A DNA stretch of 64,000 bases from Larix kaempferi (GCA_027924585.1 BSBM01000423.1:3047501-3111500), one strand, 5' to 3'. Positions 45,606 through 57,960 are shown, counted from the first letter of the stretch. The notes: generated by a model from the letters alone, not told the origin. Numbers and translations: made by a program.

Positions 45606-46268
45606 ATGACAATGAATCAAGTAGACTACATTAACACTACAAATGATGGAACATTGAGCTGGAGATGTGACAGTTCTTTCATATCAGAATCAGACGCAGG
45701 ACTGGAGAACTGGCAAAGACGAATCCATGAAGTATCAGCTAGACAATGTGCAAAGATAACAAAGTCACAGCATTGGATTGGAACAGAGGTAAGTCTAATT
45801 CCTACCTATGATGGTTTGGGTAATATCCATGCATTCCTTCATGAATCTTTAGCATCAATTTCAAATGAACATAGGCTAGCATCTTTACACATAGAATTAT
45901 GAGCTACACCTTCTAGGCGGTGGGATGCACACAAATACAACCTGAACACATGGGAAGAATGTAAGCACTTAATGGAAATCATATTTGTTGAACAAACTGA
46001 GGTTGTACAAGCAAAATGCAATGGATAGACTGATCCTCGAGATCATATAAAGTCTTGCTTGAAAGCATGGATGCATATACCAAAGACAAAATGGGTTCAT
46101 ATGTTTGTTCACACATTGGATATGATACCAAAGAACTGGTATGTAGATACAGAACTTCACAAAGGCACAACAAATATGGATGATAATGAGACAATGGATG
46201 AAAGACTATTACAGTTGGTTGGATTGGAGGAAGACCGCTTCATTGCAGGTTTCCACAAACAAGTCTAG
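45606..46268 (+). pseudogene. Displaced second gag fragment in Gypsy-B
   Basis: After the protease comes a connector (45606-45902), then RRWDAHKYNLNTWEEC and the block DPRDHIKSCLKAW..WVHMFVHTLD at about 46030-46120, with MIPKNWY next. In other gypsy-type elements this block opens gag, well upstream of protease. Here it lies downstream of protease and runs directly into an integrase tail, so the element has been rearranged or is a fusion of two elements. A stop lies at about 46026. Confidence 0.65.
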
Positions 46269-46540
46269 AAAGATAGATAAAAGGTATGGCATGATAGACA
46301 CATCAAGCACAAGCTCTTCCAGGTAGGAAACCTTGTCCTTCTTTATGATAGCAAATTTATGAAATTTCCTAGAAAATTTAAAATGCATTGGTTAGGGCGA
46401 TACATTATCAAACATGTCACTAATGGAGGCACAGTTTAGCTAGCCACATTACTTGGTGAAAAATTGCAAGGTCTTGTCAATGGAAGTAGACTAAATCTTT
46501 ACAGGGATGGCCTTGCTCCTATGAAAAATATTTAAACAAT
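46226..46540 (+). pseudogene. Gypsy-B integrase C-terminal remnant
   Basis: LEEDRFIAGFHKQV, then, after stops, KVWHDRHIKHKLFQVGNLVLL, YDSKFMKFPRKFKMHWLG and LVNGSRLNLYRDG. This is the C-terminal end of gypsy integrase including the GPY/F-like segment (here HWLGRYIIK). The catalytic core and zinc domain are absent. Confidence 0.85.
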
Positions 46541-46688
46541 GCAAAAGTGTTTTAAGTGTCAAGTGCAGTTGAAATTGGACACTAAAATAGAGGGCAACGT
46601 CTGCACACAACATATTTGTTAAAATGCGCAGTTTTACAATATATGAAGATGTGTTGTAGAGCACAAATAGCAAGACAACCTGCGAAGT

Positions 46689-46700
46689 AAAAGAGGGGAG
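46689..46700 (+). promoter_or_regulatory. Gypsy-B polypurine tract
   Basis: aaaagaggggag lies about 150 bp after the integrase tail and just before tatcgttgc, a likely 3' LTR start (with TA in place of TG). Confidence 0.65.
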
Positions 46701-48677
46701 TATCGTTGCAAATTTCAATCATAAAAAAAGTAAATGCAAAGTGAACCTTGCCATTCACCTAACCTTCAGTGAAGCTAGAAGAAACTAGCGGTTACATTTT
46801 TGTTTGGAAAATAACCGTTATATAATACTTTTGGAAACCTTATGTTTTCACTTTTAAACCATATTTGTCCATTGAAGACACATTTAATGAAAGGAAAGCA
46901 CCAAGATCTAAGAAATATTTGGCCAACGGACATAGCATTTAATAATAATTTAACCGTTTTTGGGCACACCTTAGTGTTGTTGTGCCTATAAATAGTAAGG
47001 GTCGTATAGTTATCGTTTTTTACCATGACTTTTAATTACTGCCGCAGGTAATTTCCAAGAATTTACCAATTAAGAGCAAGAGTAATCTAACAGTATATTC
47101 CTGAACAAGAGAGCTTAGAGTAGATATTAAGAGAATTCCAACATTTTGGTTTGGAAGGAATGATGAAGACGCAAGTGAAGAAAATAGTCCCAGAGAGAGG
47201 TGGAACCTCTAGAGCTTCACCGTGAAATGCACCAGAGTAGAAAGAAAAAGATAAGCAGAAGGCTTCTGAGCAAGAGAAGTTGAAGGTGGCATAAATTTCA
47301 AAGAAGTATCTGCCAGAGTGACCTCACGAGAGGCCGATTCTGCTGGTACCCACGTACATCCCTTCGAGAAAAGAGGATGCCCCAGTTGTGATACTCAAGA
47401 AGAATCTGCAATACGACATCTCGATGCCGCCCATGTCGAGTCATGTGCGCAAAAAGGAGAATTTGCTTGGCAAGATTTCATAATGCAAGTTCGAAGATCA
47501 TGACTTGCTACACGGGATGAAGTACCCACAATTTCATTCAGACTATTACATGTGTAGGTGAGATGGTGAAACTAGTAAGCAAACAACAATTAACATGCAA
47601 GACTGGATTGCGCCATTGCAACCCTCGGGATTGCTGAATTTGATGTGAATTCCGCATTTTGAAAGAATCATAGTGTAAGTGACTTGGGGACGAGCCACAA
47701 GTAATATTTAAGGGCCTATTAGGTGCATCCCAATTACAGGGAGTTTTGATGGTGAAAGTACAATTAGGTGAAGCCTAAAATTGACCATTTTTTGGAAGAA
47801 GAAACTCCACAATTCCCAGGAGGAGGGTATGGAGGGAAGCGAAGCTGACAGTAAATGACCTATCCCCTTAGTAAAGACAATGTACTGAGGACAGACATAG
47901 GTATTTGAAGAAATTAAGGACGAAGCAACGACTTTACAACTACAGGAGTAGAAAGTAAAGCAACAGAACAATGCAAAGGATGCGCCACTGTAGAGTTAGA
48001 GCTGCGTGGTCAGAATTGCACTGTCAAAAGAAGCATCAGATTCCGAAGAAGAGGCACAAAAGTACAACGGAGTTACAGTGAAGTTAAAGAAAAGCGTGTT
48101 TGAGAGGAGAACCATGCCATTTTGGGTTTAAGTGTACTATGGGGGTTGGCCCAGAGTTATTGTACTATGTGACCTTTGGGAACATCTATAAAAAAGGGAA
48201 ATTCTATATAAGGAAGGGTTAGACATTATATTTTGGATAGGATTTTTATATTAGAGTTTAATCTAGAATGTGAGAGAGAGATCTAGTTAAAGAAAGACTC
48301 TGCAACTGAGTGCGTAGATATCTATTGTAGAGAAGAGTCTGTAGCTGAGTGCGTAGAATGGAACTGTTACCCCTTCCAAGTAATATAAGAACAACTCATG
48401 TGGACATATCTCCCATCTGGGGGGTGAACCACATAAATATTTGTGTTATGTGTATGAATCTATGATGTTTTTTGTGTTCATATTATGATACATTTACGTA
48501 TTTTCTTCCATATGTATGTGAATGGGAATGATATGTTAGGTAAGTGGAACACATGTGTATGAATGTTCCAAAGTAACATTAAGTGTGATGAATGCATATT
48601 TATAAGAGTGAAAACAACAGCAATTCAACGAATTCTATAGGTTTTTGATAATTGTGAAGTGCGAAGTCGCATGTTGA
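46701..48677 (+). repeat. Putative Gypsy-B 3' LTR
   Basis: Starts after the purine tract and extends to the 40-bp repeat that also occurs at 42251. A TATA-like box (tataaata) is at about 46987-46994, and another AT box (ctataaaaaa) is near 48184. The matching 5' LTR is not present at full length, so the right limit is a guess. Confidence 0.4.
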
Positions 48678-51600
48678 ATTTTTAACATACTATATTTAAA
48701 CATAATTCATCAAAGATTATAAATAACTGTAACATACCCTTTAAGCAGGAAATTTTTTTATGTTTAGAAACATTATGATAACTTTTATTGTAAAGTTTGT
48801 ATTGGACATGTGTCCAAGGATGACTGTAATTTGCATAATATATTATTACTTAATAAATAAAATAAGAGACAAACACCTAAGAGGAATGTTGAAAGAGTGG
48901 TTACTGATCCACTAGGTGGAATGGAATCTGGGGTAGAAGGAAATGGAAAAGTGGCAGCATCATGATGCAACTAACTAGCTGTTGGTATGGGATAACTCCC
49001 TTGAAATGTGGTCATAGTGCCCTGAAAGATGGGATTGGAGCTTGAGGCTCATTTATTCCAAACTGACCACTAAAAAACCTAGGCAGTCTATATAATAGCC
49101 ATCAAATATTGAACTGAGGTTCATCACTTTTCCTGACAAGGAAATTTACCTTGGGGTTTTGCTGTGTTTGCACCCAAGAGATTTGATGAGGGGATATGCT
49201 GTTGTTGATCATGTTGTGAGTCTTCCAAACTCTTATTGAGCTCAGGAGGTTGATGCTGAGTGGAGAAGGCATTTTTAAGGAGGTTGATACCGAGTGGAGA
49301 AGGTATTTTTGAGTGCCTTGCTTCTACACAGATTCCACGTACTTACTGGATCAATAATCAAGATCGGGGGTTCACTAGAAGTCAGCAAGTTGAGCTACTT
49401 CTTCTGAAGTAGGTTGGGAGGAACAGACCTCCTTGGGTGTTTGTCGGCCCTATTCTCATTTACAGGTTTCACTGTCCTATCTATTTTCAATTCTGTTATG
49501 TTTAAAATGTTTATGTTTTCATTTTATAAATTCATTTTAGTTTCCTGCATAAATTAGAAATTCTATAATTCTGTATGAATCTGACTTGAATGAATGAAAT
49601 AAATGATCTCTGCATTTTTCCTCATGCTATAGGAATTGCATCGTACTCTAGTACAGAGATAGATTATAATAGATAGGTAAGATAGGCAAAATAGCCATGT
49701 GATTGAAGAAGCTGAAAACAATTATTTTCTATGTTAATGTCTATTGTTAATTTTTCTGTGATGTCTTCTACATTTATGAACATCAGTTTTGTCTAGAAAT
49801 AAATTTAATTTATAGTCATAGATTAGGTCTTTATATACAATATTTCCTTTAGAAATAATGCAAAGAATTAGATACATAATCACTTATGCACAGATCAAAA
49901 TGTACTCACATATTCAACAGATATTTTGTATTTTTCTACCAATTTCATATAGAAGTATTATAAAAATTATTTGTAGCATTTGCATTTCCAATCATCAGAT
50001 TCTTTCATAAGGTATTCATCTTCATCCACACATATCATAGTACATTTATTTTTTTACTGCAAATATTTATTCATCTCTGTACAAAAGTAGATTTACATTT
50101 CTTTGATAACCTACAGTCAAGCAAACACTAAACTCTACAGTCTTCTGACAAAAACCTCGACATTTAAGAATTACCATTTTATCTTTCTATTTATTCAGAA
50201 CGAGTTACATTCGTCATTTTTGTCTTTTGACCTAGGGTTTCACTTCTGAAAACAAAATAGTATATAATGTTTACTATTATTCTATCCACAGAATCTGCAA
50301 AGTATTAACTTTCTAAAAAATGCAACCTTATAATAAAACCTAGTTAAAATCAACAACTGTAGGATAAACCGATAAGGTAACAGACACGAACTCCATGCTG
50401 AAGATCCTATAGAGGAGAAGCATCAACACTTAACGCAATATCAAGATTACATATTTATAAACTACTCATAGACAGAAAACCTTCTTTAGACATTATTATC
50501 GAACCTATAGCAACAGGAACTTTAAACATAAACCACCTTTCACATTAGTTCAAGACAAGGTTCTGATGTTTGTTAACCCAGATTTTCTTCCACGTTCTTT
50601 AATTCCAAATACGAAATAAAACTATGAACCCTAAAGATTAACCTGATATTTCCTTGCAACTATCATCGTTTTCAAATAGATGCACTATACACAAGTAGAA
50701 ATATTTCTACACACTAGCAAACTTCAACCATCGTTTTTGAAAACACACAGACTTTTATATTATCCAAGCTGTGAAGGAGATTTCCTCATAACTATTACAT
50801 TATTGAATGCAAACAAGTTCGAACCCTTTTGGATCAAGGTGGTATTCCTTCCCACGATTTCCTTTACAAGTTGTAAAAAAACTAACTAGACGAAGCATAC
50901 TTTCTCTGAGTTAAAACACATTAAATAGAGCATCATACAACCAGCCATCATCATCTTCTACTCAGGGTTTTCAAGGAAACCACCGAAGCTTACCGGTTGG
51001 TGTTTCTATGGCCAACCTTCAATGCCCAGGTCTGGAGGAGCTGTGGAAACCATTTCATGCAAACATAGTGACAACGTGGTTAAATCCTTGATAAACCCTC
51101 AAAAGATAGAATGAAATATCAAAATTGTATGAACGTTATATGGAAATTTTGAGTTACATTACCTTTGAATGGTGGATGGTTAGCAGTAAGAACAATCACA
51201 AGACCAAAGCAACAATAACTGCTTTCATTCATGTATTCAAGTGCCAAATCCAAAGGAAACCCCTTACAGAGTCACTGAATTCTCAGTAGCTAAGCATTAC
51301 AAAGACCTGGAACAACCATGGCGAAGGATTAAATTCCTTTTTGTACCATTTTGGCATTTCAAAAACCCTCAACAAGTCTGAGGATCGAAAACGCTAAGGA
51401 CCAAGACTAAAACTGCAAACTGCGACATTCTTCACAGTCCAAACAGTAAAATAGCTCTGTTCTTAATCTTCAAGAGTCACAGGTTCAAAACCCAACTCTC
51501 AAAACTCAAGCGCACAAACAAAGATCCTACAAACCCTCGACCTGTCGGCCAGGTTGAAGAACCATCGCTACAAAACACAAAGTTGGACAATAAATGCTTG

Positions 51601-52769
51601 CTTGAAACGAAGGTAGAGTTAAACCCTTTCCATCAATACACGATCAAATCAACGGTGGATATCATTGGTATGATTCATGAGATCAACCAGATCAACTACC
51701 ACATTAAATACAGTATTCATTGCAATTTCCATGTTTGAGCCACGGAGGAGCCAACTCCCACCAAGCTTGAACCGGAGTATTACAACTCATCTCATAACCA
51801 GGTTTACACGATACCATCACATGCCTCAGCAATGAGGCTATCCACGAGGGATCTCCTTTTACTCGGCAGTAGTGAGAATTCAATGACCTAGAGTACGCCG
51901 ATGCCTGCCAACATGATTTATTTAATACACACCATCATTACACTATTCAATGCATCAAACATTACATGGTGATTCGTGATACCAATCACTAAACCATATC
52001 CATTGATAAGATTACAGGCATATAATGGTATCACTACGGTTTTGTTATCATTACATAGAGTCACGTTGATTTACACATACCATATATCACATATGTCCAT
52101 CATATAGGACTTTTGTTCAATATATATATATATTTCATATACATTACAAAGGGTCCACAAAACTATATAACAAGTTTAGTTACGGTATAGGTATTGAATT
52201 CTATATTTTCATACAATTGGTATTATAGAAATTGCATAGTTCACAATTTTACAATAGATCATATATTAAAAATAGGATGAATACAAATGTGCTCAAGTTC
52301 TTAGTTTTAGAACAAATCATTTGTATAAATATCATAACAGGTTTTCGGCATCGTTATTATATTTAAAAAGGAATATTCTAGCCAAGTTATATTAGGCTCA
52401 GACCTTCAAAATTACCTATGTTTTGATAGTGCTCCCATCACAAATAACAAGTAGTTAATAGAGGTGTATGGATCACTTTTGACTACCTAAGCAACTGCAG
52501 ATCAGTATCTATACCCAGTATTTAATGTATGGTACCATTACAATGGGTACATTTTTATAAAGATCTCACCTGAAAAACTTTAACACTTTAAGACTTTCTA
52601 AGACGGAGAAGAAAATCAGTTTTGAGCTCTCTTCGTACACTTCGGAAGAACACCTTACCTGGAATCTGCAACAAGGACATTTTCACATGCTTTAGCACGA
52701 ATGCTAAGTAAGCTTTGGGGCGTCCGAAGGACCCCTTCATCAACCAAACAAAAGTACTTTAGTCAAACA
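48678..52769. other. No recognisable gene
   Basis: About 4 kb without a convincing frame. A 34-bp phrase (ggaggttgat.c.gagtggagaaggNattttt) is repeated at about 49247 and 49280. A short TA run is at 52122-52131. The stretch 51730-51900 has an LTR-like composition but no ends I could define. Confidence 0.4.
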
Positions 52770-54669
52770 TGTTATAGGTATTTAACAGAGAGGGGGGGGT
52801 GAATCAGTTAAATAACAAATTTTAAACCATTTGATTCTTTTAACTATGAATCACTGAAGTTATGTGACATTCATTCTTGTAATGAAAATAGAATCAAATA
52901 AATAACCATATGGCATGCAACACATCATTCAAACACATGTAGGAGACACATCTTTTTCACGAGGAAACCCTTAAGGGAAGAACCTCTTCTTCTTAGGAAG
53001 TCAATGGCTTATCAGCTGTACATCTCTTCTTAGTTGAGCACCAAATCAATGAGACTGCAACCTCCGAATGCAAGCACCAACTTGCTGATAGCACCAACTC
53101 TCACTGTAACCCAGCACCAACTGGGTGGAAGCACCAACTTCCAGTTTAACCCAGCATCAACTGGGTGAAGGCATCAACCTTCAACTTTTGCAAGCACCCA
53201 CTTGCAGACAGAGACATAAAGTCTCCCCTAGCACCTCCCTAGCACCCTTAATTGCTAGAGTTTACAAATGAATCAAATTAAAATTGTACAGATATATCTC
53301 TGCTTACCACAACACTTTTCTCTGTTCAACTTGTTCAGCACTCTCTTCTGTTCCTCTGTTTTGCCATTCTGTTCATATTCTCAGCATTACTCTATTGTTC
53401 CTTTGTTTAGCTTTCTTGGTCATTTCCTCAGGTCTACGTTGCTCCACATACCATCTTCTGTGACTGGTGTCTTCTTTTTGTCATAACAACACTGTTCCAC
53501 TGCTTTTCATCTCAGCTTCCACACCATTTCAGATCACGGCTTCCCTATTCTCTCACCATATTAATTCATAACACCCTTTCTTTTATGTTCTCCTCCATCT
53601 ACCTTTTCTTCCCTCTTCTAATCGATTCACATTCCACTGCAATTATCAACTAAAACAGTTCCCATATGCCAAATCATCATCGAATGATTTCTTTGCTGAA
53701 CATTAACACGTCACGTTCCATTTCATCATAATATTTCACAGAACTGTTATATAATCGGTCTGTATTCTCAGAATTTCATATTATAATCATTATGAGACTC
53801 AGCCACCGTTAGATCATACCCCTGATCATCGTGGACCAATAGATGGAACATTAACTGAAGGCGAAACATTTCTTCTGTATGCTCATCTTCTGCACCAACT
53901 CCTGTCTAACAACTATCCTGGTCTCATACTGAAATTTGTTTTTGAAATTCAAAACCTCAACTCAGAACGGATCCGGAAATACAATGCCATCTAGATTTAA
54001 ATTGAAACACTGAGATTTTAAACAGAAGGAAACTTATAATGTCAATCTGCAAATGCCAGTGGGATTTCTGGAAACATCAATTCAAGAAATGTAAATGGAA
54101 TAAGGCGATTACCCTTAACGTATCCCTAGATGTATGTTAAGACATAGAGTTGAAAGGTTAAACGCTCTTGTAATTCGGGTTTGGGAAATACCAATGTGTT
54201 TTCAGAGAGTTATCAAAAGGAATTGTAAAATGACCGCAGAAATTTAAATAAAATCAAGGTAGATTGGATCTGGGGTCCTTACATCCAAATTTATAAAAAC
54301 AAGATAGGGTTTAAGATTTGTAGTAATTGAATCACTAAACCTTCACAATAAATTCAAGGGTTACATAAAAATAAAGGCAGAGCCACGATCTGGTCGCTCC
54401 CTCAAGATTTCGAAAATTTTTACACAAACAAGGTAGGGTTTCAAATGAATAGTGAATCTACAATAGTTTAAAGTATCCAAGGTTAGATCGACTGCAACTA
54501 TCAATCCTCGATCCGATATCATGATACGAACAGAGTTTAAATTTTTGAAGAACAGATTGAATTTGAATAATTTATTCTGGCATCGACTGCAACCATCAAT
54601 CTTCTGTAAAGCTAGTCAAAGTATGACAGAAATGGAAACATCTACCTTTGCACCAACTCCTGTCTAACA
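52770..54669 (-). repeat. Copia-2 3' LTR (minus strand)
   Basis: On the minus strand it starts TGTTAGACAGGAG at 54669, directly after a polypurine tract, and ends ACCTATAACA at 52770, about 1.9 kb. Near its end is a C-run (minus: cacccccccctctctg), a feature seen near the LTR end of Sire-type copia elements. The first 20 bases of the LTR recur inside it at 53892-53911. A hairpin cluster lies at 53070-53205. Confidence 0.7.
53070..53205 (-). repeat. Six hairpins with a common CACCAA-type loop
   Basis: Short inverted repeats with nearly the same loop but different stems: gcaag-caccaa-cttgc (53070), cccag-caccaa-ctggg (53110), ggaag-caccaa-cttcc (53127), cccag-catcaa-ctggg (53150), gaag-gcatcaac-cttc (53167) and gcaag-caccca-cttgc (53190). 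Stems vary in a compensatory way while the loop is kept. Confidence 0.88.
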
Positions 54670-54681
54670 AACTCCCCCTTT
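54670..54681 (-). promoter_or_regulatory. Copia-2 polypurine tract
   Basis: On the minus strand aaagggggagtt lies directly before the LTR start TGTTAGACAGG. Confidence 0.85.
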
Positions 54682-54848
54682 GACATTGATGGAAAACTTT
54701 GAATAGCTTTTCTCCCCCTTTTGACATCCATGACAAAGGCAAAACTGAGCATTTACAGCACATCTGATTACAAAAACTCCCCCTAACAAGATGCATATAT
54801 GAGACAAAAGGACAATGAAAATAGGCTCCCCCTTACACAATGCATAGA

Positions 54849-55331
54849 TCATTGAGACATTGACTGAACACACAGCTTTTGTCTGAGATATTCAAACTGA
54901 GCTGTAGGCAAAGGATTAGTGAAAATGTTAGCTATCTGTTCTTTAGAAGGGATATAATTCAGCTGCACAACTTGATTAGCCACTTGTTCTCTCAAGAAAT
55001 GGTACTTTATTGGAATGTGTTTCATTTTGGAATGGAGTACAGGATTCTTGGAAACACTTATTACACTGGTATTGTCACAATGAATGGGAATAGGCTCAGC
55101 ATACTTTACTTCTAGATCAACAAGAGATTGCACCATCCATAAGATTTGTGTACAGCAGGTAGCAGCAGCAATGTACTCTGCTTCTGTAGTGGATAAGGAT
55201 ATGGAACTCTGCTTTTTATGTAGCCAAGCTACCAAGGACTCTCCCAACAAGAATGCTCCGCCACTAGTACTTTTTCTTTCATCTACACAGTTATCCCAAT
55301 CTGCATTTGAATAAGATATGAGTTGAATATT
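54849..55331 (-). pseudogene. Copia-2 RNase H
   Basis: From just after a TAG (minus strand, 55332-55334) to a stop at 54849: NADWDNCVDERKSTSGG, LSTTEAEYIAAATCCTQILW, KHIPIKYHFLREQV and the IANIFTNPLP tail (usually DxLTKPL). The domain layout is complete and only the TAG divides it from RT. Confidence 0.9.
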
Positions 55332-56309
55332 CTAATTCATGGGATACCACAAGCCATAGGACAGGGTACCTTTCAGATATTTGAATATGCGTTTCACAGC
55401 TAGCAAATGACTTTGTTTGGGTGCAGCTTGAAACCTTCCTACCATCCCTACAACATGCATAATATCATGTCTGGATGCAGTGATATATAGCAGGATACCA
55501 ATCATTGATCTGTACATTTTTTGATCCACCTCTGGTGATGTATCTTCTTTGCTTAGCTTGCAGCCACTCACCATGGGTGTGCTCACAGGAGTAGAGTCTT
55601 CCATTTGAAACCTCTTTAACATTTCTTTCAAATATTTCTCATGAGAAATGAATAAGCCTTCAGGATTTTGACTGATTTGGAGTCCAAGGAAATAAGACAT
55701 CTCTCCAATCATTGACATCTCAAGCTCAGATTGCATTGAGTTAGGAAACCATTCAACAGAAGAATTGTTAGTACAACCAAAGATTATATCATCAACATAA
55801 ACTAATACAACCAGCAAATCATCACCTTCATATTTGATATACAGATTGTTGTCCACTGAGCCCTTTTTGAATCCTCTATCTTGCAAGTATTTATCCAATC
55901 TAGCATACCATGCTCTCGGTGCTTGTTTCAAGCCATACAAGGCCTTTTTTAGCTTGCATACATAATTAGGTTTATCTGTGAGAGAAAAACCTTCAGGATG
56001 CTCCATGTATACTTCTTCTTCAAGATTTCCATTCAAAAATGCTGATTTGACATCCATCTGGTATAATTTGAATCTTTTGTGACATGCATAGGCTAGAACC
56101 ATCCTTATAGCCTCCATTCTTGCCACTGGAGCAAATGTTTCATCAAAGTCTTGACCTTCCACCTGAGCATATCCTTTACAAACCAATCTGGCCTTATTTC
56201 TTACAACCTTTCCTTGTTCATTTAATTTGTTCTTAAAGACCCATTTAGATCCAATGGAATTCTTGTCTGCTGGTCTAGGAACCAGCTCCCATGTATCATT
56301 CTTTTCAAT
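55332..56309 (-). pseudogene. Copia-2 reverse transcriptase
   Basis: Opens with [20 protein letters not shown] in the frame after a TAG at 56310-56312. It continues through [60 protein letters not shown] and the catalytic [10 protein letters not shown] to SYFLGLQIS and [18 protein letters not shown]. All main RT blocks are present and both catalytic Asp residues are kept. The frame ends at a TAG at 55332-55334. Apart from these two stops the enzyme reads intact, so the copy is fairly young or slowly decaying. Confidence 0.93.
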
Positions 56310-56312
56310 CTA

Positions 56313-57404
56313 GTCCAATTCTTCATTCATAGCTGTTATCCAATCCTTGTCTTTGCTGGCTTCATTAAAACTTTGGGGCTCAATTGTAGAGAGAAGGGCA
56401 ATATGAGATTGTTCAGATTCCAGCAAAATCTTCCTTCTAGTCTGAATACCTTTACTCCCATCACCAATGATTTGGCTTTCAGGGTGATTCTTTCTAGTCA
56501 TTCTGGAAGAGGAGTGTACAGCGGGTTGTTCAGATTCAGCTTCTTCATACTCTGATAAATCAGATTCTTCTTTTTGGGATTCTTGGACCTGTTCTTCTAT
56601 TTCTTCATTTGTATCTTCCAAGCATGAATCATCATCATTACTTTTACTGATATTTCCGTGGCAATCTTCATCAAATTTCACATCTATGCAATCAACCATT
56701 TTGTGAAGCCTCTTGTTATAGCACCTATAGCCTTTTCTTTCTATAGCATATCCTAGAAAGGTCCCTTCATCAGCTTTGTCATCATACTTGCTCAGATTTT
56801 CATCATTATTCTTGATATAGCATTTACTCCCAAAGACTCTGAAATGTTTAATGGTTGCAGGCCTACCAAACCATAAATGATATGGTGTCTTATCACTGTT
56901 TGGCCTCAAATGAGATTTATTAAGGATGTGCACAGCTATATGAATAGCTTCCACCCAGAAACCTTGAGAAATGTTCTTTTCCTTCATCATTGATCTAGCC
57001 ATTTGCTGAACTGTTCTGTTGTGCCTTTCCACAACTCCATTCTGTTGAGGAGTTCCTGCTATTGTGTATTCTTTCTTAATTCCATGCTCATCACAAAAGT
57101 CCTTGAACTCTTTCGAGCTGAACTCTCCTCCTCTGTCAGATCTGACTGCTTTAACTTTTCTCCCAGTCTGATTTTCAGTTAGTGCTTTGAAGATTTTAAA
57201 CTTGGCAAACGCTTCAGACTTTTCTTTAAGAAAAGCAACCCAAATCATTTTGGAATAGTCATCAATTACCAGCATAAAATAATTTTCTTTACCTGTTCCT
57301 TCTTTTCTCGATGGGCCACATAAATCTAGGTGAACAAGTTGAAGGGGCTTACTAGTAGAAGAAACATTCTTCGTTTTGAACTGAGCCCTAATTATCTTTC
57401 CCAT
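56313..57404 (-). pseudogene. Copia-2 integrase
   Basis: A 364-codon open frame that inserts element DNA into host DNA when functional. The DDE residues are visible: Asp in LVHLDLCGP, Asp in RSDRGGEFSS and Glu in QQNGVVERHNRT. The C-terminal part has the FRVFGSKCYI and FLGYAIERKGYRCYN blocks, then an acidic linker (about 56500-56650) towards RT. The preceding HHCC zinc region is disturbed by a 20-bp tandem duplication at 57462-57501. The open frame starts at a Met internal to the polyprotein (MGKIIRAQF). Confidence 0.93.
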
Positions 57405-57419
57405 TTGACAAGGCTTACA

Positions 57420-57960
57420 AACCTCATCTCGAGGTCTAGATATTGCTGGAAGATCCCTTACTGCATTTTTGTTTTTGAGCTTGCATTTTTGTTTTTGAGC
57501 TTGATCAGGTGGTCAAAATGAAAATGTACGAATCTCCTGTGCCATAGCCAGCTTTCATCGTATTTGCTTAGATAACACTGTTCTTTTTCTCCTTTTAAAA
57601 CATAAACATTATTCTATGTTCTTACCCCTTTGGCAACTAGCTTTCCTGAGGAAACATTTCTGATTTTACAGTCTTTATTAGTGAACAAGACTTCACATCC
57701 TTTGTCACACATTTGGCTCACATTGAGAAGGTTATGTTTCAGCCCATCTACAAAGAGAACGTCTTCAGCTTTCCCTTTACCATTGCTGAAACTCACAACT
57801 CCTTTTCCTCTAACTTTTCCTGGAGCATCATTACCAAATGTTACTTTACCTGCCTTATGTTCTGATAAGGTAATAAACTTCTCCTTGTATCCTGACATGT
57901 GTTTCGAACAACCATTGTCGATGTACCAATGACTCCTCTATTTCTGAACAGAAAGCACAA
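57420..57960 (-). pseudogene. Copia-2 protease and gag-pre-integrase segment
   Basis: The minus strand reads WYIDNGCSKHMSGYKEKF, the copia retropepsin site, in which the usual D-(S/T)-G is D-N-G (codons at 57911-57919). A TAG lies seven codons upstream of the Trp. LNVSQMCDKGCEVLF and ESWLWHRRFVHFHFDHL follow. The frame is then broken by the 20-bp duplication (unit tgcatttttgtttttgagct, 57462-57481 and 57482-57501). The Asn in the active site would probably abolish cleavage. Confidence 0.88.

Larger units (their letters stand above)
42251..48677 (+). mobile_element. Gypsy-B: chimeric, RT-less Ty3/gypsy-type element
   Basis: Bounded by a 40-bp direct repeat (42251-42290 and 48638-48677, four mismatches) that may be what is left of its LTR ends. 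In order it holds a leader with a TA microsatellite, gag, four CCHC knuckles, a protease, an out-of-place second gag piece, and an integrase C-terminus. A purine tract (46689-46700) then precedes a region of about 2 kb that behaves like a 3' LTR. Reverse transcriptase, RNase H and the integrase core are absent, so it could only have moved with help from another element. Confidence 0.65.

Noticed and set aside
53268-53486. A hydrophobic Phe/Leu/Ser-rich frame as a small membrane protein
   Set aside because: It lies inside the Copia-2 LTR on the opposite strand, is CT-rich and has no supporting context.
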